The position numbers and the translations under genes were made by a program. Below are positions 1 through 5,669 of a DNA stretch of 5,669 nt, piece by piece. Each line of letters starts with the position of its first letter. The stretch's first letter is position 1. Origin of the DNA: Paludibacteraceae bacterium (lineage in GTDB: Bacteria; Bacteroidota; Bacteroidia; Bacteroidales; Paludibacteraceae); contig JAGCZK010000218.1 of NCBI GenBank assembly GCA_017960065.1, forward strand, positions 1 through 5,669, in the 5' to 3' direction. The notes beneath the pieces were generated by a model that searched no databases, was not told where the DNA came from, and worked only from the letters and a program-made list of their open reading frames with translations.

Positions 1-132
1 AATGCTTTTAATGATTTCGTAAAGTCTCTTTGTGTTAATCAAACAATGCCATTTCATTTTCCGAGTTCACAATCTATCAATTGCTGGATAAAGAAAGTAG
101 AGATTGAAATGGGTATAAATTATAAGTTTTGA
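1..132 (+). CDS. C-terminal end of an unidentified upstream protein (partial)
   Basis: Frame 1 is open from the first base and closes at a TGA at 130-132, leaving 43 codons that end in ...IEMGINYKF. The start lies outside the window. The peptide is mixed and protein-like (one Trp, two Cys, a charged stretch IKKVEIEMG) with no motif that I recognise, so no function is offered. In its favour, 43 codons stay open in AT-rich DNA (a hand count of bases 1-60 gives about 27% GC), and the stop falls five bases before the best ATG of the next gene, the spacing of an operon. A chance open frame cannot be excluded with so short a piece. Confidence 0.55.
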   Translation, partial: NAFNDFVKSLCVNQTMPFHFPSSQSINCWIKKVEIEMGINYKF

Positions 133-137
133 GATTG

Positions 138-812
138 ATGGCAGAAATGGCATTAGGATATGGAAGCGAGTATCAGCTGCTACGTTTCCTTGGGCACCAT
201 AGAGAAGAATTGGATGCCTTAATACAGAATTCAACAGGTGTATTCGAACCCATTCGTTGGCTCGATTATCCCTATGATAAAGAACGCAAGTCCGGAGATG
301 GAGAGTTGACCGGAATAGAATGCTTTCAACATCTGGATCACTATCAAGACATCCAGGAGAAGTGGAAATCCTTTTGGCCTCAAGGCGGGTCATCAATGAA
401 CTGGGATGGAATCTTTGTTATGGATGGAGTCTGGTATTTTGTAGAAGCCAAGGCAAATGAAAGAGAAGCATATCAGCAGTGTAAGGCTAAGAGTATTGAC
501 AGTCGGCATCAAATAGATCGAGCCATGAATGCCGCAAAAGAGTGGCTCGGTATTGACAATAAAATCAATTGGCGTAGGACAAACTGCTACCAGCTCGCCA
601 ACCGACTTGCTTTCGCTTTCTTTTGCAACAAAATATGCCATATTCCAGCGAGAATCCTATATGTCGGCTTTCTTAATGGTTTTGGCGATTATAGTATAGA
701 AAGCCCTTCAGACTGGGAATCCATCTGGAATACCGAATACGAAACCTTGGGTGTAGATGAAACAAAACTTAAGGGTATTCTGTATCATATTTATCCAGAC
801 TGCGGTCAATGA
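138..812 (+). CDS. Uncharacterised protein with a probable PD-(D/E)XK nuclease-like core
   Basis: 224 residues from the ATG at 138. The frame could also open at a TTG at 129 or an ATG at 147; 138 was chosen because it is an ATG just after the upstream stop. The central stretch NWDGIFVMDG followed by WYFVEAKAN (D90, E103, K105) has the D...ExK arrangement of PD-(D/E)XK enzymes: an Asp, a hydrophobic hairpin, then E-x-K on a strand. Further on, S119 to A129 and YQLANRLAFAFF (151-162, with Q152) resemble conserved helices that I recall from a family of unnamed bacterial proteins with this core. C-terminal SPSDWESIW also fits that pattern. No signal peptide or membrane segment is seen, so it is probably cytoplasmic. 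DNA or RNA cleavage is inferred from the motif only. It overlaps the phosphoesterase gene by ATGA and is more AT-rich than the genes to the right (about 45% GC in a 60-base sample). Confidence 0.8.
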   Translation: MAEMALGYGSEYQLLRFLGHHREELDALIQNSTGVFEPIRWLDYPYDKERKSGDGELTGIECFQHLDHYQDIQEKWKSFWPQGGSSMNWDGIFVMDGVWYFVEAKANEREAYQQCKAKSIDSRHQIDRAMNAAKEWLGIDNKINWRRTNCYQLANRLAFAFFCNKICHIPARILYVGFLNGFGDYSIESPSDWESIWNTEYETLGVDETKLKGILYHIYPDCGQ

Positions 813-1369
813 TTATATTAAACGAACAAAATATCTTCGCCTTCTCCGACACCCACGGCCATCATCGTGCCCTGCAGGTGCCGGAGGATGCAGGTGTTAT
901 CATCTGCGCCGGGGACGCTGTGGAGGATGACCTGAAGGGCGGAGAGTATGATGACTTCATCACCTGGTTCTCGTCCTTACCGGCCAAGTGGAAGATTTTT
1001 GTGCCTGGTAATCATGAGCTGTCTTTTGATCTGGACCAGGCGGATGATATCGTCAAACAGTTCGAAGCAACCGGAATTACCGTGCTTCAGGATGCCGTTA
1101 TTGATTGCGACGGAGTAATCATAGGCTCCTTCTCTGGGAATTCTCTTATTTCCGATGAGGATATCCCTAAGGACCTTGACATCCTGGTTACCCACTGCCC
1201 GCCATACGGCATCCTCGATGAAGGATTTGGTTCTATCGAAATCCTTAACTTTGTACGGAATGCTAAACCCAAATGGCATCTCTTCGGCCACATCCACGCT
1301 ACTGAAGGGCAACATTTCCAATTAGGAGAGACCTGTTGCCAAAATATTTCTGTTTTTAGCAACTTATAA
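809..1369 (+). CDS. Calcineurin-like metallophosphoesterase, MPPED-like
   Basis: 186 residues with the full set of dinuclear-metal motifs of calcineurin-like phosphoesterases: SDTHGHH (D14, H16), CAGD (D36), GNHE (67-70), VTHCPPYG (H129) and GHIH (160-163). The layout, including the sequence SLPAKWKIFVPGNHELSFD and the ILVTHCPPYGILD block, resembles class III cyclic-nucleotide/phosphodiesterase proteins of the MPPED type more than YfcE or DNA-repair nucleases. The stretch between IIGSF (105-109) and ILVTH (125-129) seems shorter than in typical MPPED proteins, where an aromatic-rich loop (GSPW...W.F) lies. No signal peptide or membrane segment is seen, so a cytoplasmic, soluble enzyme is expected. 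Substrate is unknown; a phosphodiester or phosphomonoester is inferred from the family. The start ATG overlaps the stop of the preceding gene (ATGA at 809-812), pointing to translational coupling. A 60-base sample gives about 47% GC, below the right-hand genes. Confidence 0.92.
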   Translation: MIILNEQNIFAFSDTHGHHRALQVPEDAGVIICAGDAVEDDLKGGEYDDFITWFSSLPAKWKIFVPGNHELSFDLDQADDIVKQFEATGITVLQDAVIDCDGVIIGSFSGNSLISDEDIPKDLDILVTHCPPYGILDEGFGSIEILNFVRNAKPKWHLFGHIHATEGQHFQLGETCCQNISVFSNL

Positions 1370-1468
1370 TTGCCTCTGCCATAAATTGTTTGTCATCGAA
1401 GGAATGCCTACTCCTGACGACTCGGCCAAACGCGACTGGGAAATAGCCGCCTTTTCGGAGCCTCCGGT
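1370..1468. other. Convergent intergenic spacer at the composition boundary
   Basis: This 99-base stretch lies between the stop of the phosphoesterase gene and the stop of the polyprenyl synthase gene, which is transcribed toward it. It marks the change from AT-rich to GC-rich sequence. I see no tRNA, no attachment-site direct repeat and no strong terminator hairpin. The only symmetry is a short perfect palindrome, CGGAGCCTCCG, at 1456-1466 with no adjoining T-run, too weak to call as a terminator. Confidence 0.5.
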
Positions 1469-2431
1469 TCAGTAGCTGCGGGAGGAAACGTAGTCGAGGT
1501 AGAGCAAGAGCGACGACTTGACGGGGCTGTCGGGATAGACCGAAAGGCAGGCCTCGGCTTCGGCCTTGAGACGCTCGAGGCATTGGGTGGCATAGCGGAT
1601 GCCGCCGTCGCGGCGCGCCATTTCCTGCAAACGCTCGACATCGGCCTCCTCCAAGAGACGCAGCATTTCGTTGCGCTTGGCCTCATCGGCCTGCTCATAC
1701 ACATGGATGAGCGGCAGCGTGAACTTGCCCTCGCGGATGTCGTTGCCCGTAGGCTTGCCCACCTCCTCCGCCGAAGCGTAGTCCAACAAATCGTCCTTTA
1801 TCTGGAAACACCGTCCGAGGCGCTCGCCAAACAGCGCCAGCCGGTTGGCATCCTCGTCCGTTCCCCCCAGCGAAGTCATCGCTCCCAAGCGGGCGCAGGC
1901 CTCAAACAGCGCAGCCGTTTTGCAATGGATAACCGAAAAATAGACCTCTTCCGAGAAATTGCGCCTCAGGGCACAATCGAGCTGCAAGAGCTCACCGTTG
2001 GCCAGGGTCTGGCCCAATTCTGAAATCACCGCCACCGCATCGAGACGACCCGTCAGCACCGACTCGCTCAGCGAGGTCGATAAGAAATAATCGCCACCGA
2101 GCACCGCCACCTTGTTGCCAAACTGCGCCATGACCGACGGCTTGCCCCGCCGCATGGCCGACTCATCGACCACATCGTCGTGCATCAGGCTGGCCACATG
2201 CAGCAGTTCGACCGCCGTTGCGGCATGATAGCTCGAATCGCTCCCGCCGCCCAGCAGCGCGGCCGACAGCATCACCAGCAGCGGGCGCATTTGTTTGCCC
2301 GACGAAGCCTGAACATGCAAAACCACTTGTGTCAGCAGGGCGTTCTCATTCTGGAGCGCCTGGGCACAGGTTTGGCGAAACTGCTCCATCATCGGGAGAA
2401 CCGGCAAAGAGATTTGTTCGAGCGTTGACAT
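1469..2431 (-). CDS. Long-chain polyprenyl diphosphate synthase (IspB/solanesyl type)
   Basis: This cytoplasmic enzyme of isoprenoid synthesis adds isopentenyl diphosphate units head to tail to an allylic primer; in a Bacteroidota host the product most likely becomes the menaquinone side chain. The 320 residues match the usual length. Visible motifs are GKQMRP (45-50, substrate binding), the first Asp-rich motif DDVVD (85-89) followed by RR (94-95), Q210 and the second Asp-rich motif DDLLD (213-217), then GKPTGND (225-231) and K236. The residue five places before the first Asp is A80, small as in IspB and other long-chain synthases; short-chain enzymes tend to carry an aromatic there. Exact chain length cannot be read from the sequence. 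The ATG complement at 2429-2431 starts the conserved frame and follows a TAATTTTG element by 19 bases. It faces away from the glycan genes and is probably its own transcription unit. An ispB symbol would be reasonable but orthology was not tested. Confidence 0.95.
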   Translation of the reverse strand: MSTLEQISLPVLPMMEQFRQTCAQALQNENALLTQVVLHVQASSGKQMRPLLVMLSAALLGGGSDSSYHAATAVELLHVASLMHDDVVDESAMRRGKPSVMAQFGNKVAVLGGDYFLSTSLSESVLTGRLDAVAVISELGQTLANGELLQLDCALRRNFSEEVYFSVIHCKTAALFEACARLGAMTSLGGTDEDANRLALFGERLGRCFQIKDDLLDYASAEEVGKPTGNDIREGKFTLPLIHVYEQADEAKRNEMLRLLEEADVERLQEMARRDGGIRYATQCLERLKAEAEACLSVYPDSPVKSSLLLYLDYVSSRSY

Positions 2432-2438
2432 ATCTTTG
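2431..2438 (+). promoter_or_regulatory. Candidate -7 element (distal) for the family 2-like glycosyltransferase
   Basis: TATCTTTG matches TAnnTTTG and lies 45 bases before the ATG at 2484. It begins on the last base of the divergent synthase start codon. A TTTG at 2413-2416 is only 14 bases upstream, shorter than the usual 19-21, so support for the -33 part is weak. Confidence 0.35.
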
Positions 2439-2450
2439 TGAATGACCTGG

Positions 2451-2458
2451 CAAAATTA
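2451..2458 (-). promoter_or_regulatory. Candidate -7 element for the polyprenyl synthase gene
   Basis: Read on the minus strand this is TAATTTTG, a full match to the Bacteroidota -7 consensus TAnnTTTG. Nineteen bases separate it from the start codon, leaving room for a short leader. I see no clear TTTG -33 element about 20 bases further upstream, so the call rests on the -7 box and its position. Confidence 0.5.
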
Positions 2459-2471
2459 CGAAAAAAATCCA

Positions 2472-2479
2472 TACCTTTG
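2472..2479 (+). promoter_or_regulatory. Candidate -7 element (proximal) for the family 2-like glycosyltransferase
   Basis: TACCTTTG fits TAnnTTTG exactly and shares the string CTTTGCATCA with the promoter at 3351. Only four bases separate it from the ATG at 2484, so a transcript from here would start at or very near the start codon and be leaderless or nearly so. No good -33 TTTG is seen at the right distance. Confidence 0.4.
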
Positions 2480-2483
2480 CATC

Positions 2484-3317
2484 ATGAAGCGGATATGTGC
2501 GATAACAATGGCGCGAAACGATGCGTTTTTCCTGAAAAAATGGATTGCCTATTACGGCGCGCAACTCGGAGAAGAGAACCTCTACATCTGGCTCGACGGG
2601 CTCGACCAGTCGCTGCCCGACTACCAGGGCCCGGCCCATGTCACGGCCGTCGAACGCCTTGGCGGACAAGTGGTTGCCGCCGAAAAACGCCGCCTTCGCT
2701 TTTTGTCGGACCGTCAGGCCGAACTGCTCCGGCAATACGACCTGGTCATCGGTGTCGATGCCGACGAATTTTTGGTGGTGGACCCCCAATTGGGCAAAAG
2801 CCTGGGCGAGTACCTCTCCGGATGCAACATCCACACCAGCTTGTCGGGCCTGGGCCTCGACGTCGGCCAGCACCTCCAGCAGGAAGGCCCGATCGACGCC
2901 TCGCTGCCCTTTCTGCAGCAGCGCCACTACGCCGTCTTGTCGTCGCGCTACACCAAACCTTCGGTCGTTAACCGCCCCGTCTTGTGGGGGTCGGGGTTCC
3001 ACCGCGTCAAAGGACACAATTTTCATATCGACCGGCACCTGTACCTGCTCCACTTCGGATACTTCGACGACGGCATGATCCAAGCCCGCTTTTCGGACGC
3101 CGACCGCATGGCCGCCGGGTGGGGCCGCCACATCGCCAAACGCACCCGCACCATCCGCCAGGTAACGTCGCTCAAAGCCCGCAATGCCGACCGCTACATG
3201 CCCGTCGCCCGCTTTATACAGACCTGGTTCCGCCCGTTCTACGCCCTGAACAAACCCGCTATGATGGGCATCAAATGGGTCATTCGCATTCCCGAACGCT
3301 TCTCTTCGATTGTATAG
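2484..3317 (+). CDS. Family 2-like glycosyltransferase (Glyco_tranf_2_4 type)
   Basis: 277 residues, expected to transfer a sugar from a nucleotide donor during synthesis of a surface glycan in the cytoplasm. The N-terminus MKRICAITMARNDAFFLKKW resembles related bacterial transferases that begin with an ITM.RND.FFL.KW motif. The donor/metal-binding DxD is VDADEF (D92, D94), preceded by the strand YDLVIG. The second half has SRYTKPSVVNRP, WGSGFHRV (168-175) and LYLLHFGYFD (186-195), which fit the acceptor half of this family, close to DUF23/GT92. No signal peptide or convincing membrane helix is seen. The frame stays open back to an ATG at 2442, but the 2484 ATG was chosen because family similarity begins there and the extra 14 residues look like translated promoter DNA. 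The gene is followed by a 59-base gap with a new promoter, then DUF4254 and a family 9 transferase, which supports an LPS/LOS core role. The sugar and linkage are unknown. Confidence 0.85.
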   Translation: MKRICAITMARNDAFFLKKWIAYYGAQLGEENLYIWLDGLDQSLPDYQGPAHVTAVERLGGQVVAAEKRRLRFLSDRQAELLRQYDLVIGVDADEFLVVDPQLGKSLGEYLSGCNIHTSLSGLGLDVGQHLQQEGPIDASLPFLQQRHYAVLSSRYTKPSVVNRPVLWGSGFHRVKGHNFHIDRHLYLLHFGYFDDGMIQARFSDADRMAAGWGRHIAKRTRTIRQVTSLKARNADRYMPVARFIQTWFRPFYALNKPAMMGIKWVIRIPERFSSIV

Positions 3318-3326
3318 GCAGGTAAA

Positions 3327-3358
3327 TTTGTATTATCCATCGCTTTGATGTATCTTTG
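3327..3358 (+). promoter_or_regulatory. Bacteroidota-type promoter upstream of the DUF4254 gene
   Basis: TTTG at 3327-3330, a spacer of exactly 20 bases, then TATCTTTG at 3351-3358 match both halves of the Bacteroidota housekeeping promoter (TTTG, 19-21, TAnnTTTG). The start codon at 3377 follows by 18 bases. This is the best-formed promoter in the window and would drive DUF4254, the family 9 transferase and the membrane protein as one transcript. Confidence 0.7.
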
Positions 3359-3376
3359 CATCAAAATTTTTTGTCT

Positions 3377-3988
3377 ATGCAAAATAACTTCATTCAGCTT
3401 TGCAATACGATCTTTGAAAAATCCATCGCCGATTACCATCTCAAAGACAACGTAGACACCCCTATCGCCAACCCGTACCCCGAAAAATCCATTGAATACT
3501 GGTTGTACCTCAAGAACTGGATCGATACCGTACAATGGCACTTGGAAGACATCATCCGCGACCCGAAGATCGACCCGGTGGAGGCCCTGGCCATCAAACG
3601 CCGTATCGACAAGTCGAACCAAGACCGCACCGACCTGGTGGAGCTGATTGACAGCTATTTTCTGGACCAATACCGTCAAACCAACGTGTTGCCCGGTGCC
3701 ACCATCAACACCGAATCGCCGGCTTGGGCAGTGGACCGCTATTCCATTCTTTTCCTGAAGATTTACCACATGCAGGAGCAAGTGGACCGTCAGGATGCGG
3801 ATCCGGCCCACCACGCCGCCTGCGCCAACAAACTGTCGGTGCTGCTCGAGCAGAAACAGGACCTTTCGACCGCCCTCGGACAATTGCTCGACGACATCGC
3901 CGCCGGCCGCAAGTACATGAAAACATACAAGCAGATGAAAATGTACAACGACCCGGCCCTGAACCCCGTTTTATATGCCAATAAATGA
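3377..3988 (+). CDS. DUF4254 family protein
   Basis: 203 residues, about the usual size of this Bacteroidota family, whose biochemical role is not known to me. Recognisable conserved pieces are TVQWHLEDIIRD (51-62), IKRRIDKSNQDRTDLVE (73-89), TESPAWAVDR (112-121) and LKIYHM (127-132). The chain is mostly amphipathic helix with many charged and aromatic residues, and no signal peptide or membrane segment, so a soluble helical protein of the cytoplasm is expected. A TTG at 3356 in the same frame lies inside the promoter, so the ATG at 3377 is preferred. The stop overlaps the start of the family 9 glycosyltransferase (ATGA at 3985-3988). The tight coupling suggests that it works with that transferase in core-glycan synthesis, perhaps as an accessory or regulatory partner; this is inferred from context only. 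Confidence 0.88.
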   Translation: MQNNFIQLCNTIFEKSIADYHLKDNVDTPIANPYPEKSIEYWLYLKNWIDTVQWHLEDIIRDPKIDPVEALAIKRRIDKSNQDRTDLVELIDSYFLDQYRQTNVLPGATINTESPAWAVDRYSILFLKIYHMQEQVDRQDADPAHHAACANKLSVLLEQKQDLSTALGQLLDDIAAGRKYMKTYKQMKMYNDPALNPVLYANK

Positions 3989-4977
3989 GTAAGTTCCTTG
4001 CCATTCGGCTAGCGGCAATGGGAGATGTGGCCATCAGCGTCCCCGCCCTCTATTCCTTTGCCGACAATTACCCGCAACACCAGCTGTACGTACTGACCAA
4101 ACCCCAGTTCGCTCCGTTGTTTGCGGCCGCCCCGTCGAATGTGCAGGTTGTCGGCATCGACCTCAAAAAATACGGCTCCTTTGGGGGCCTTCTCCGCTTT
4201 TACCGCCAACACCTGCGGCCGCTTAAAATCGACTATGTCGCCGATTTGCACCATGTGATGCGTTCGTGGGTGCTCGACGCCTGCCTGTGGCTGCAGGGGG
4301 CCAAAATCGCCTTTCGCGACAAAGGCAAACGCGAACGCCTCGCGTTGCTGCAACACCGCATACACCGGCCACTGGAAGCCTATTACCAGCGCTTTGCCGA
4401 TGTGTTTGAAGCCCTTGGCTTCCCCATCCGGTGGACCTTCAAGGCCCTGACCCCCGACTGCCCGCTCGAGGCGGGAGACGAACCCTGGATCGGCATCGCC
4501 CCCTTTTCGGCACACGAAGGCAAGGTTTATCCGTTGGAAAAGACCGAAGCCGTACTGGCCCAACTGACCGCCCTGCCCAAAGTGCAGGTCTTTTTGTTTG
4601 GAGGAGGCGCCCGCGAAGCCGAAATCCTGTCGCAATGGGCCGCCAAATACCCGCAAACCACTTCGCTGGTCGGACGCTACACCCTGCTCGAAGAACTGGG
4701 CGTTATGAGCCGCCTTTCGGTGATGCTGTCGATGGACTCGGCCAACATGCACCTGGCATCGCTGACCGGCACGCCGGTCGTATCGGTCTGGGGCCCCTCG
4801 CACCCCCACGTCGGCTTCCGCCCCTGGAACCAGAGCGAAGACCGCTATGTGCAGTGCGACCTGCCGTGCCGCCCCTGTTCGGAATGGGGCGCCAAACCCT
4901 GTAAACGGGGCGATTGGGCCTGCATGAACGGCATCGCCCCCGAAACAATTGTCAAGAAACTATGCCTATATCTATGA
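3985..4977 (+). CDS. Family 9 glycosyltransferase (LPS heptosyltransferase-like)
   Basis: 330 residues with the two-domain GT-B layout of GT9 enzymes, which add heptose or another sugar to the inner core of LPS on the cytoplasmic face. The N-terminal RLAAMGDVAISVPAL (8-22, G13-D14) is the family's acceptor-side signature. The C-terminal domain starts near WIGIAPFSAHEGKVYP (168-183) and carries LFGGG (204-208), LVGRYTLLEELGVMSR (228-243), and SMDSANMHLASLTGTPVVSVWGPSHP (249-274), where D251 and H256 stand at the donor-binding site (usually DTGPMH). Near the end four cysteines, C295, C298, C306 and C313, with C291 close by, form a cluster seen in Bacteroidota GT9 proteins but not in classic WaaC/WaaF. 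The start overlaps DUF4254 and the stop overlaps the next start, both as ATGA. The donor sugar (heptose or other) cannot be decided here. Confidence 0.93.
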   Translation: MSKFLAIRLAAMGDVAISVPALYSFADNYPQHQLYVLTKPQFAPLFAAAPSNVQVVGIDLKKYGSFGGLLRFYRQHLRPLKIDYVADLHHVMRSWVLDACLWLQGAKIAFRDKGKRERLALLQHRIHRPLEAYYQRFADVFEALGFPIRWTFKALTPDCPLEAGDEPWIGIAPFSAHEGKVYPLEKTEAVLAQLTALPKVQVFLFGGGAREAEILSQWAAKYPQTTSLVGRYTLLEELGVMSRLSVMLSMDSANMHLASLTGTPVVSVWGPSHPHVGFRPWNQSEDRYVQCDLPCRPCSEWGAKPCKRGDWACMNGIAPETIVKKLCLYL

Positions 4978-5669
4978 ATAAGCTCTCCAGTCTTCTGCAC
5001 CAGGCCACTTTTGCCGGATTTCTGCTGCTGATCTGTACCATGATTTACGGATTTTCCGACTTCCAGCGCATGGTGCTGTATTTCTTTTTCGGATGCACGG
5101 CCCTCGAATTTGTGATTGACCAAAAGTGGCGCAACTATCGCTGGACCAAAGAAAAAACCTGGTACAGCCTGGTATTGCTGTTCTTCCTGCTGTTTTACCT
5201 CTACCATCTGTGGGAAGGCTCTTCCACCAGATTTTCGTATTACTCCTCCTTCCGCTACCCGCTGGGCGGCTTTGCGATTGCCGGCCTGACCGGTTGGAAC
5301 GACCGTTTCCGCCTCCGCCCCGTCATGTATGCGTTTATCGGCGGCAGTCTGCTGGCAATGGTCCATTTGCTCGCCCTGGCCGATTACAGCGCCGTGGCCG
5401 GGAAGGGCTTGCTGACCGTATGGCAGTACTCGCGCATCGACCATGTCAACTCGCACATGGTGGTCAACTTCTTCCTCAATGTCAGCATCGTCTTCATTTA
5501 CGCCTACCTGAGCACCCGCGAAGGCGTTTCCAAAGGCGAAAAAATCGCCCTGTGGGCCATCGGCCTTGTACTGGCCGTCTGCATCTGCCTTTCGGAAGGC
5601 CGCAGCGGTCTGCTGTCGCTCTTCATCATGCTGCTGCTCATGGCCGTTATCAAAATCCATCAGTTCGCC
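4974..5669 (+). CDS. O-antigen ligase/polymerase-like membrane protein (5' part only)
   Basis: The frame opens at the ATG overlapping the previous stop (ATGA, 4974-4977) and runs through the window edge for 232 codons without a stop, so the C-terminus is missing. The protein is strongly hydrophobic, with likely membrane helices near residues 11-27, 33-48, 63-79, 116-136, 162-180, 191-206 and 211-228. A charged, aromatic stretch (81-95) and NSHMVVNFF (159-167) lie between helices. LSEGRSGLLSLFIMLLL (206-222) resembles the S.SRG..L motif found in the WaaL/Wzy_C family, where an Arg is needed for ligase or polymerase activity (here R210). Such inner-membrane proteins join O-antigen to lipid A-core or polymerise repeat units in the periplasm. 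The long periplasmic loop and the Wzy_C domain would lie past the window, so ligase and polymerase cannot be told apart. Placement after a core transferase favours LPS assembly. Confidence 0.8.
   Translation, partial: MNKLSSLLHQATFAGFLLLICTMIYGFSDFQRMVLYFFFGCTALEFVIDQKWRNYRWTKEKTWYSLVLLFFLLFYLYHLWEGSSTRFSYYSSFRYPLGGFAIAGLTGWNDRFRLRPVMYAFIGGSLLAMVHLLALADYSAVAGKGLLTVWQYSRIDHVNSHMVVNFFLNVSIVFIYAYLSTREGVSKGEKIALWAIGLVLAVCICLSEGRSGLLSLFIMLLLMAVIKIHQFA

Noticed and set aside
1456..1466. CGGAGCCTCCG palindrome as a terminator
   Set aside because: As a hairpin it allows only about four base pairs around a three-base loop and has no T-run on either strand.
1583..2023. Plus-strand open frame of 146 codons inside the polyprenyl synthase gene
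   Set aside because: It is fully antisense to a gene with both Asp-rich motifs intact; no independent evidence of coding.
2442..2483. Upstream ATG extending the family 2-like transferase by 14 residues
   Set aside because: The extension crosses both the proximal -7 box and the minus-strand box, and family similarity starts at the ATG at 2484.
2346..3131. Minus-strand open frame of 261 codons
   Set aside because: It overlaps both the start of the polyprenyl synthase and most of the family 2-like transferase, and runs through the divergent promoter region. It is explained by GC-rich codon bias in the real genes.
4009..4809. Minus-strand open frame of 266 codons
   Set aside because: It is antisense to the family 9 glycosyltransferase, whose motifs are clear; the antisense product has no recognisable domain.
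4845..5660. Long open frame of 271 codons on the minus strand
   Set aside because: It lies opposite the plus-strand membrane protein, which starts at an ATGA overlap and has regular hydrophobic helices. The minus frame gives a Gln/His/Asp-rich chain with no recognisable motif, as expected of a shadow.

Overview
The window looks like chromosomal DNA of a Bacteroidota bacterium, most likely Bacteroidales. Promoter-like elements fit the Bacteroidota consensus (TTTG, about 20 bases, TAnnTTTG), there are no obvious Shine-Dalgarno sites, and a DUF4254 protein sits beside a family 9 glycosyltransferase, a pairing typical of Bacteroidota surface-glycan loci. The high GC of the right-hand three quarters would suit a GC-rich genus such as Alistipes or Barnesiella, but the genus is a guess.

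Left region (1-1369), AT-rich, plus strand: the tail of an unidentified gene (1-132), then a protein with a probable PD-(D/E)XK nuclease core (138-812), then a calcineurin-like metallophosphoesterase (809-1369). Spacing is 5 bases and then a 4-base ATGA overlap, so the three look co-transcribed. The base composition differs sharply from the rest, which suggests an acquired cassette ending near 1370. A spacer of about 100 bases with no recognised feature separates it from the convergent next gene.

Middle (1469-2431, minus strand): a long-chain polyprenyl diphosphate synthase of the IspB/solanesyl type. It probably makes the isoprenoid tail of menaquinone. It is divergent from the next gene across a 52-base interval carrying promoter-like elements on both strands.

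Right region (2484-5669 and beyond, plus strand), GC-rich: a family 2-like glycosyltransferase, a DUF4254 protein with a well-formed promoter of its own, a family 9 (heptosyltransferase-like) glycosyltransferase, and the first 232 codons of a multi-pass membrane protein resembling O-antigen ligase/polymerase. The last three are chained by two ATGA overlaps. Together they look like part of a lipopolysaccharide or lipooligosaccharide core locus: cytoplasmic transferases build the sugar chain and the membrane protein would polymerise it or attach it to lipid A-core. No RNA gene, insertion sequence, CRISPR array or convincing terminator was seen.
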